Shown here: positions 40,730 through 46,719 of the stretch, one piece after another
Numbering within the stretch: the first letter of the stretch is position 1
Layout of the letters: each line of letters begins with the position of its first letter
Position numbers and translations under genes: made by a program
Source: Chthoniobacter sp.
Lineage (GTDB): Bacteria; Verrucomicrobiota; Verrucomicrobiia; Chthoniobacterales; Chthoniobacteraceae
Direction of reading: 5' to 3'
Assembly (NCBI GenBank): GCA_028293645.1
Contig: JAQGOK010000181.1
Location: 1 to 46,719 of the forward strand
Length of the DNA: 46,719 nucleotides
The notes under the pieces: generated by a model
The model's database searches: none
What the model was told of the DNA's origin: nothing
What the model saw: only the letters and a program-made list of their open reading frames with translations

Positions 40730-43186
40730 CTAGCCCGCGGGGCTGAATTCCTCCACGATCCGGATCAAATCATCCACCACATAAGGCTTCGGCAGAACTC
40801 CGTCGAAGCCGTGGTCGGTGTGGTAGGCCATCACGGGATCGTTGGAGTAGCCGCTGGAGACGATCGTCCGGATCGCGGTGTCTTTTTGGCGGAGTCGTGA
40901 AATCGTTTCCTTGCCGCCCATTCCGCCGGGGATCGTGAGATCCATGATCGCGACGTCGAAAGGTTGGCCGGTTGCGACGGCCTCCGCGTGCGCGGCAAGC
41001 GCTGCTTCCCCATCCGCGGTTGCGACCACTTCGTAGTCGAGCATGCCGAGAATGGTCTCGCCGAGGAGCCGGATCGCCTCCTCATCGTCCATGATCAAAA
41101 CGCGCACCTTCCGCCGCGTCGTGCCGGGCGCGATCGGGGCTCCCACCACGGACTTCACGACCGCGGTATCGGCTTTCTTCTTCGCGGATGAGGCGCCGGG
41201 TGGCACCGCGAGCAAATGCACGGTGACTGTCGAGCCGACGCCCAAGAGCGATTCGACGGCCACGTGCGCACCGTGCCGCTGGATGATCGAGTAAGCAGCG
41301 GCCAACCCCAAGCCGCGCGCCTGCTTTTTGGTGGTGAAAAACGGATCGAAAATGCGCGGGAGATTTTCTGCCGAAATGCCAACGCCCGAATCCTGCACGA
41401 CCACGCAAACGTAGTCACCGGGCGCGAGTTGATTCACCCGTGTCGTGACATGGACGTTGTGCGCGCGCACGGAAATCTTCCCGCCGGCTGCTGTCGCCTC
41501 GACCGCATTCATGACGATGTTACTGATCGCTTGCGCGAGCTGATTTGCGTCCGCCTCGGTTTCCCAGAGATCCGGGGCGATGTTCACGTCGCATTGTATC
41601 ACTGCACCGCGGGCGATGAGTGAACTCGTCTCTTCGATCAGCGCACCGGGCTGCAGCACCTTTTTGATGGGTGCGCCGCCGTCGGAAAACGTGAGGAGAT
41701 ACCGCGTCAGCTCTTGCGCGCGCAGTGCGCCGCGTTCTGCTTCGTGGATCGAAAGCATCAGCTCCGGTGCAAGCTCCTGCCGATGGCGGATCAGCGAGAG
41801 GTTGCCGAGCACCGCGGTGAGCATGTTGTTGAAGTCATGCGCCAGGCCGCCGGCGAGCACCCCGATCGACTGCAGCTTGCTCGCGCGCAGGACTTCCTCG
41901 GTGATCTTTTCCTTCTCCGTAATGTCGCGCACGACGACCACTGCGCCCTGTACGCCTCCGTGCAATCCACGCACCGGCGCACTTCGGACGGCGACCAGTC
42001 GTTCCTGCTCGTCGGACGATTTCAGCATTAAACCGGACTCGGTTTCGGCGACGCTGTTCTGGGCAATGGCGACCATCGCCGGGTTCGGCGCAGGCTCTCC
42101 GCTGGCGCGGTTCAGGATTGGAAAAACTTCTTCAAAAGCACGGCCGCGCGCCGCTTCGCTGCTGACGCCGGTAAGCGTGGAGGCGACGTCGTTCAGCAGG
42201 ACGATCTTGCCGTCTGGATCGGTGGTAACCACCGCGTCGGCCAGCGAACGCAACGTGACGCTCAACCGCTCCTTCTCATCGTGCAGCGCCTGGAAGTGCG
42301 CCTGATCTTGATCGCGGAGCTGCTTCTTTTCGAGACACGCGCCGAGGCGCGCGCGGAGGAGCACGGAATTGATCGGCTTGGGCAGGTAATCTTCGGCGCC
42401 GAGCTCCACGCATCGCGCGACTCGCTCCACGTCCGTGAGCGCGGAGAGCATGATCACCGGCAGATGGCGCAGCTTGGGATCCAGCTTCAGCGTCTGCAGC
42501 ACTTCGATGCCGCTCATTCCCGGCATCTGGATATCGAGCAGGATCGCGTCGAGCTGTTCCTGGCGGAGGATCTGCAAGGCCTCGGGACCTGAACTCGCGC
42601 AGGTCGGCCGATAACCTTCGCGCTTCAAACGGCGCGAGAGCACCTCGCGGTTCAGGCTCTCGTCATCGACAATCAACACGCGTCCGCCAGCCGCTGCCGT
42701 GTCCGGTTCGAGCAGATCCGGCGGCAGCGGGAACTCGGAGGACCCCGCCGTTTGAACGCGCAGCAGCAAGCCGCTCGACCGTGCGAGCTCAACAAAACGC
42801 CCGGCCGCCTTGCGGATCAGTGCGAGATCGTCGCGATAGGCGACCTGTCGTGGAGCAGGAGGTTCAGAGAGGACCAGTTCCGCGAATCCCAGCACCCGGC
42901 TGATCGCTGCGCGCACCGCATCACTCAACGCCATGTAATCAGTAGCGGGTTCAGCGGGCCCTGCGATCAGCCGCTCATCCTGTAGCAACGCGGCCAGCTC
43001 CAGCCCCGCCTGTCGAACCGCTCCCAACCCCTCAACGAAATCGGAATGGGCCGCATCTTCCGCGATCTCGATGAGCATTTCGCTCAACCCGATGATCTGG
43101 TTGAGCGGTGTTCGGAGATCGTGGAACTGCTGCGCGACCTCGCGCGTCGAGTGCGGTTCGGAAGTAGGCGTTGAGGCGCTGATCAC
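40730..43186 (-). CDS. Large hybrid histidine kinase with extra N-terminal dimerisation-like segments
   Basis: An 818-residue soluble protein. Residues 15-75 form an isolated HisKA-like helix pair with an intact H-box (QQFHDLRTPLNQIIG, H22) but no ATPase behind it; residues 84-143 look like a second copy lacking the histidine (LSDAVRAAISRVLGFAELVL). Then come a receiver (169-290, D218 in LLDIQMP), a coiled coil, a PAS domain (SLADAVVTTDPDGKIVLL), a full kinase core with H450 in AHDFNNMLTAV, a HATPase (NIVMNAVEATAAGG, RGLGLAAAYSI) and a C-terminal receiver (D749 in IMDLTIPGG). Its start overlaps the stop of the lone receiver gene by four bases, so it is the third gene of a coupled phosphorelay operon. 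No DNA-binding domain is present. Confidence 0.92.
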   Translation of the reverse strand: MISASTPTSEPHSTREVAQQFHDLRTPLNQIIGLSEMLIEIAEDAAHSDFVEGLGAVRQAGLELAALLQDERLIAGPAEPATDYMALSDAVRAAISRVLGFAELVLSEPPAPRQVAYRDDLALIRKAAGRFVELARSSGLLLRVQTAGSSEFPLPPDLLEPDTAAAGGRVLIVDDESLNREVLSRRLKREGYRPTCASSGPEALQILRQEQLDAILLDIQMPGMSGIEVLQTLKLDPKLRHLPVIMLSALTDVERVARCVELGAEDYLPKPINSVLLRARLGACLEKKQLRDQDQAHFQALHDEKERLSVTLRSLADAVVTTDPDGKIVLLNDVASTLTGVSSEAARGRAFEEVFPILNRASGEPAPNPAMVAIAQNSVAETESGLMLKSSDEQERLVAVRSAPVRGLHGGVQGAVVVVRDITEKEKITEEVLRASKLQSIGVLAGGLAHDFNNMLTAVLGNLSLIRHRQELAPELMLSIHEAERGALRAQELTRYLLTFSDGGAPIKKVLQPGALIEETSSLIARGAVIQCDVNIAPDLWETEADANQLAQAISNIVMNAVEATAAGGKISVRAHNVHVTTRVNQLAPGDYVCVVVQDSGVGISAENLPRIFDPFFTTKKQARGLGLAAAYSIIQRHGAHVAVESLLGVGSTVTVHLLAVPPGASSAKKKADTAVVKSVVGAPIAPGTTRRKVRVLIMDDEEAIRLLGETILGMLDYEVVATADGEAALAAHAEAVATGQPFDVAIMDLTIPGGMGGKETISRLRQKDTAIRTIVSSGYSNDPVMAYHTDHGFDGVLPKPYVVDDLIRIVEEFSPAG

Positions 43187-43572
43187 ATGAGCGCTCCGGG
43201 GAGAAGGATTGCTATCTTACTGAGCAGACGGGTGAAATCGACGGGTTTCGTGTCGTATTCATCGCAACCAGCAGCGAGGGCACGGTCGCGTTCACCGGCC
43301 ATGGCGTGAGCAGTGAGCGCGAGAACCGGAATGCCTTTCGTCTCAGTCTGCTCTTTCAACTGGCGCGTCGATTCCCAGCCATCCAGGACCGGCAGGCTCA
43401 TATCCATAATGATAAGGTCCGGCTGATGGCGCATCGCCATGGTCAGTCCTTCGGCCCCATCGACCGCGAGGACAATGTCAAAACCGCGTCGGGTGAGCCG
43501 CCGGGAAAGCATGTCCCGATTCATCTCGTTGTCCTCGACCAGGAGCAGTCTTTTCATGGATTTGAAATTCAC
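43183..43572 (-). CDS. Single-domain response regulator (receiver only)
   Basis: A 129-residue CheY-like receiver with acidic LVEDN, phospho-acceptor D57 in LIIMDMSLP (D52 if the ATG at 43557 is the start), switch threonine in LALTAHA and lysine in DTKPVD. The GTG at 43572 overlaps the stop of the upstream hybrid kinase as GTGA, suggesting coupled translation; the downstream gene starts at 43186, overlapping this stop by four bases. With no output domain it probably shuttles phosphate between the two flanking hybrid kinases or binds an unknown partner. Confidence 0.93.
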   Translation of the reverse strand: MNFKSMKRLLLVEDNEMNRDMLSRRLTRRGFDIVLAVDGAEGLTMAMRHQPDLIIMDMSLPVLDGWESTRQLKEQTETKGIPVLALTAHAMAGERDRALAAGCDEYDTKPVDFTRLLSKIAILLPGALM

Positions 43573-45536
43573 GCGACGAGTTCTGGCTTCGGCGTGGTGT
43601 GGACAAGTCGATCAGTGATTTCAGCGATCAGCTCCTGGCGGCCGCATGCGCCTTTCTGCAAGATCCGGCTGACCTGGCCGGTCAGGCGCAGACGATCCTC
43701 GGGCGCGATGTCTTTGGCGGTCATCACGATGATCGGGATCTCGCGCCACTCCGCATTCTCCCGGACCGCTTCGGTAAACTGAAAGCCGTCGATTTCCGGC
43801 ATCATAAGATCCAGCAGGATCAGTCCAGGCCGCTGCGTCGCCAGGATGCGCAAAGCTTCCGCGCCGTTGCACGCTTCGATGACGTTGATGTGTTCGCGTT
43901 CCAGAGAGGTGCGCAACATCTCGCGCGTGGTGGCGTCGTCTTCGACGATCAGCACCAGATTTGCGTCGCGGTGCAGGCAGAAACGGCGGAGCACCGACAC
44001 GAAGCTGCTCCGTTCGATTGGTTTCAACATGTAGTCATCGACGCCGAGCGAGAAGCCCATCTCCTTGTTGTCCACCATCGTCAGCATCAGGACCGGAATC
44101 CCGGAGATCTCCGGGTCGCCTTTGATGCGCTTCAGCACCGACCAGCCGTCCTGCGTCGGCATCATCACATCGAGCACGATGATCGAGGGCCGCTCCGTGC
44201 GCGCGAGCTCGAGCCCTTCCGCACCGCTCTGTGCGCAGATCACGTTGAAGCCTTCCTTTTGCAAAAACCGCCGCACCAGATCATGGACCGTCAGATCATC
44301 ATCGATCAGCAGAACCAGCGGATGGTTCGGGATCAGCGGCGATTGCGCCTGGATCACCAGCGGCTCGGACGCGAGTGGATCGATCGAGAGCGGCAGAGTG
44401 ACCGGGATGCGAAGAGTGAAGACGGAGCCTTTGCCGGGCTGGCTTTGAACGGTGATCTCGCCGCCGACCATCCGGCTGAACTCGCGAGTGATGGCCAGTC
44501 CGAGACCGGTCCCGCCGTACTTCCGCGTGGTGGAAGCGTCGGCCTGCGTAAATGGCTCGAAGATCTTGGAGGTCTGCTCGGGTGAGAGACCGACGCCCGT
44601 GTCGAGCACCTTGAAGAGCACCCAATCCTGGCCGCCCGTAGTCATGCGCTCGGCTTCGAGGCGGACGAGGCCGTTCTCCGTAAACTTGCCCGCGTTGGCG
44701 AGCAGGTTGAAAAGGCTCTGCCGCACCTTCGTCATGTCGGTGTGCATCGTCCCGAGATTTGGTCCCGCGGAGATCTCGAAGCGGTTGCCCTTCTTCTCCA
44801 CCACGGGCGCGACGGTCGCCGCCACTTCGCTCAGCATGGTGGCAATGTCGAAGGTCTCCGCATGCAAGTCCATCTTTCCTGCTTCGATCTTGGCGATATC
44901 GAGCACGCCATTGATCAGCTCCAGGAGATGCTTGCCCGCCTTCTCGATCTTCGTGAGATCGCGGACAAAACTCTCCTGACCGATGTCCTCGGCTTCTTCG
45001 CGCAGCAGTTCGCTGTAGCCAATGATCGCATTGAGCGGGGTCCGCAGCTCGTGGCTCATATTAGCCAGAAACTGGCTTTTGGAGCGGCTCGCTTCCTCGG
45101 CGGCGATTTTGGCGCGAAGCAATTCCCTCTCGGCGTGTTTGCGCGCGGTGATGTCCTCGACCGTGCCCTCGTAGTAGAGCGCACCGCCGTCCGCACCGCG
45201 GATCACGCGCACATTCTCGGAGATCCAGATGACGCTCCCGTCTTTGCGAAAGATCTGCGACTCGAAACCCCACACCGCGTCCCGCTCGTTCATCAACCGA
45301 ACAAAGTCGGATCGACGTTCCGGCTCCACGTAAAGCTGGCGGGCAATTTCCTGCACATTGCCCTTCAGCTCCTTGACCGACGAATAGCCGTAAATCTCTG
45401 CGAGAGCGGGGTTCGCGAGCAGATACTGTCCGTCTGGAGTCGTCTGGAAAATGCCTTCAATCGCGTGCTCGACGATGCTGCGGTAGGTCGCCTCCGTGGG
45501 GCCGGTCGGGAGGTGAGAAGCTACACAGGTTGGCAT
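43569..45536 (-). CDS. PAS hybrid histidine kinase with two C-terminal receivers
   Basis: A 655-residue soluble protein from the ATG at 45536. An N-terminal PAS/PAC sensor (ATYRSIVEHAIEGIFQTTPD to EGTVEDITARKHAE) is followed by HisKA with H162 in MSHELRTPLNAI, a HATPase (NLLANAGKFTENG, GGTGLGLAITREF), receiver 1 (D456 in VLDVMMPTQDG) and receiver 2 (D576 in LLDLMMPEIDG). Longer in-frame reading upstream starts at a TTG and is less likely. It is the first gene of a three-gene operon in which all junctions overlap by four bases. PAS suggests an intracellular redox, ligand or light cue; no cofactor residues can be assigned. Confidence 0.93.
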   Translation of the reverse strand: MPTCVASHLPTGPTEATYRSIVEHAIEGIFQTTPDGQYLLANPALAEIYGYSSVKELKGNVQEIARQLYVEPERRSDFVRLMNERDAVWGFESQIFRKDGSVIWISENVRVIRGADGGALYYEGTVEDITARKHAERELLRAKIAAEEASRSKSQFLANMSHELRTPLNAIIGYSELLREEAEDIGQESFVRDLTKIEKAGKHLLELINGVLDIAKIEAGKMDLHAETFDIATMLSEVAATVAPVVEKKGNRFEISAGPNLGTMHTDMTKVRQSLFNLLANAGKFTENGLVRLEAERMTTGGQDWVLFKVLDTGVGLSPEQTSKIFEPFTQADASTTRKYGGTGLGLAITREFSRMVGGEITVQSQPGKGSVFTLRIPVTLPLSIDPLASEPLVIQAQSPLIPNHPLVLLIDDDLTVHDLVRRFLQKEGFNVICAQSGAEGLELARTERPSIIVLDVMMPTQDGWSVLKRIKGDPEISGIPVLMLTMVDNKEMGFSLGVDDYMLKPIERSSFVSVLRRFCLHRDANLVLIVEDDATTREMLRTSLEREHINVIEACNGAEALRILATQRPGLILLDLMMPEIDGFQFTEAVRENAEWREIPIIVMTAKDIAPEDRLRLTGQVSRILQKGACGRQELIAEITDRLVHTTPKPELVA

Positions 45537-45649
45537 TGCAGAGACGGGCGATTCAGGACGGAGCAATTTCGCAGGACTGGGAGAGCAGGATGGCTGCCGA
45601 CGACCTTTGTTTTAAGGGATTACCCTGAAGTTTCTTCTGGGATGCTCCT

Positions 45650-45846
45650 TAGGGCGCGTCATGCACTTCGAGACGGGAACGCCGAAGGCGTTCGAATCCT
45701 CTCTGGACGGGGATCATTGGATTCAACGGTGGGGTTGGCGCCCTTCGGCGAGAACCCAAGGTAAGCGCTCCTCCGTCGCGCCAACCCTGGGCTGGTTGTT
45801 GCAACGCCCTCGGCGTTGGCGCCCAAGAGGGCATGACACGCTCCAG
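45650..45846 (-). repeat. Dispersed repeat, copy F (reverse orientation, internally deleted, about 197 bp)
   Basis: Read on the minus strand it starts CTGGAGCGTGTCATGCCCTC and ends TGCATGACGCGCCCTA, with the family interior (GCGTTGCAACAACCAGCCC, GGAGCGCTTACCTTGGG, AACGCCTTCGGCGTTCCCG). Compared with copy C, about 75-80 bp are missing from the right half, including the GCAACCC hairpin. It lies in the 406 bp gap (45537-45942) between the divergent PAS kinase and SRPBCC genes. The flanking parts of that gap show nothing else recognisable. Open frames crossing it give a false N-terminal extension to the next gene. Confidence 0.83.
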
Positions 45847-45942
45847 GGGGGCGCCGAGCGGGAGCTGAAAGATTTCGTCACGTGTGAAGCGGTCGCGCGG
45901 GCGTCCGAGTCGAAACCGGCAAGCGAAGCGTCCATTGAACCT

Positions 45943-46674
45943 ATGCCTCTTACATACCAACCCTTCTCCGAAAGTCCTGAACTGAAGCAGGTCGCCAAGG
46001 TACTCTCTATCAACGTCAGCGAGCCCGAGCGGACGTTCTCCGTGTATGCGGGGGCTGTCCTTGCGTTAGTCGGTCTCGCCCGTCGCTCAGTTGGGGGATT
46101 GCTCCTCGCAGCCCTCGGTGGGGGACTCTTGTATCGAGGCAGTACCGGCCATTGCGACGTTTACGAAGCGCTCGGGATCAACTCGCGCGCATTGAATGAT
46201 GCGGCGGGCGTGCCCGGCAACAAAGGCATCAAAGTCGTGCGCACTGTAACCATCAATCGGCCTCGCCCTGAGGTGTATCAGTTCTGGCGGAAGCTCGAAA
46301 ACCTGCCGGCCTTCATGAATCACGTGGAGCGGGTCGAAACCTTTGATGAGCGTCGATCCCACTGGAAAGTGAAAGGACCAGCCGGCAGTTCCGTGGAGTG
46401 GGATGCGGAAATCATCAATGAGCACGAGAACGAGTTGCTTGCCTGGCAGTCGCTGCCGGGTGCGGAGGTGCAAAACGCCGGATCCGTATGGTTTGAAGAC
46501 GCCGCCGGCGGTGGCACCCGTGTGAAGGTTGCGCTCGAATTCAATCCGCCGGGCGGAGCAGCCGGCGCCTTGGTCGCGAAGTTATTTGGGGAAGCGCCGG
46601 AGCAACAAATGGATGAAGATCTTGGAAAGCTGAAGCAGCACCTGGAGGACTCAGGTCAGTTCGCCCGGCACTAG
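45943..46674 (+). CDS. DUF2892-SRPBCC domain protein
   Basis: A 243-residue protein. Residues about 22-72 are a DUF2892-like double membrane segment (ERTFSVYAGAVLALVGLARR, then VGGLLLAALGGGLLYRGSTG). Residues about 90-235 are an SRPBCC/polyketide cyclase-like domain (VRTVTINRPRPEVYQFWRKL, LPAFMNHVERVETFDERRSH, FEDAAGGGTRVKVALEFNPP), a fold that binds hydrophobic ligands. This fusion is known among bacterial membrane-anchored SRPBCC proteins of unknown role. ATG at 45943 is chosen because the frame upstream runs into repeat copy F and gives arginine-rich nonsense. After the stop, 45 bp remain with nothing recognisable. Confidence 0.87.
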   Translation: MPLTYQPFSESPELKQVAKVLSINVSEPERTFSVYAGAVLALVGLARRSVGGLLLAALGGGLLYRGSTGHCDVYEALGINSRALNDAAGVPGNKGIKVVRTVTINRPRPEVYQFWRKLENLPAFMNHVERVETFDERRSHWKVKGPAGSSVEWDAEIINEHENELLAWQSLPGAEVQNAGSVWFEDAAGGGTRVKVALEFNPPGGAAGALVAKLFGEAPEQQMDEDLGKLKQHLEDSGQFARH

Positions 46675-46719
46675 CGCGGCCTGCTTCGGTCAGGGCAACA
46701 GACGCATCAGGTCGCCCGT

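Noticed and set aside
45873-45892. Possible parS-like palindrome around CACGTG at 45878
   Set aside because: Only the central CACGTG is palindromic; the flanks do not match the 16 bp parS consensus, and it is 20 kb from parB.
1-46719. CRISPR array, prophage, integron or toxin-antitoxin module
   Set aside because: No regularly spaced direct repeats, phage structural genes, integrase or paired small toxin-antitoxin genes were found. The dispersed repeats are too long and irregularly spaced for CRISPR.

Overview
This 46.7 kb, GC-rich window is bacterial chromosome, most likely from the Verrucomicrobiota (a soil Chthoniobacter-like lineage would fit); Planctomycetota is second best. The lineage call is an inference from gene content. 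It rests on heme-binding PSCyt/DUF1549-DUF1553 and DUF1587/1592/1588/1585 proteins, Tat-exported DUF1501 and DUF1552 proteins, Gfo/Idh/MocA plus PQQ-propeller pairs, many hybrid histidine kinases, and a dispersed repeat family filling intergenic gaps. I see no phage, plasmid replication gene, CRISPR array or transposase gene.

Layout. 1-3.0 kb: rhomboid protease, a histidine kinase with an RsbRD-like sensor, a secreted endonuclease/exonuclease/phosphatase-fold protein. 3.1-6.8 kb: two tandem paralogous receiver-kinase-receiver hybrids separated by a complete repeat element. 6.9-9.0 kb: a secreted GH32 fructan hydrolase with a lectin-like domain inserted in its propeller. 9.35-11.9 kb: a PQQ-type propeller and a Tat-exported oxidoreductase, 1 bp apart. 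12.5-23.4 kb: two consecutive three-gene cassettes on the minus strand, each with a c-type-cytochrome-like protein, then a Tat-exported DUF1501 or DUF1552 protein, then a beta-propeller. 23.4-25.5 kb: tRNA-Arg(ACG), an M28/glutaminyl-cyclase-like lipoprotein, parB. 25.6-27.8 kb: lipoate/octanoate ligase and a receiver-DUF4388 protein, convergent, with a repeat element filling the gap.

28.0-36.9 kb is a housekeeping block: gltX-aroE on the plus strand converge on nusA-infB-rbfA-nrnA-truB-ribF on the minus strand, the classic translation/transcription operon without rimP upstream. A strong intrinsic-terminator hairpin sits in the nusA leader. 37.1-40.7 kb is a compact operon of a GT2 glycosyltransferase with C-terminal membrane helices, an unrecognised toroid-like protein and a flippase-like membrane protein. 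It probably makes or moves a lipid-linked glycan. 40.7-45.5 kb is a three-gene overlapping phosphorelay operon (PAS hybrid kinase, lone receiver, large hybrid kinase). The window ends with a DUF2892-SRPBCC protein.

The most notable patterns are: the repeat family (six complete or partial copies, one shared terminal sequence, two neighbouring genes taking their TAG stop from the repeat edge); the two parallel export cassettes; the apparently permuted lectin-like insertion in the GH32 enzyme; and the nusA leader hairpin. All functional statements come from motifs read by eye; no database search was run.
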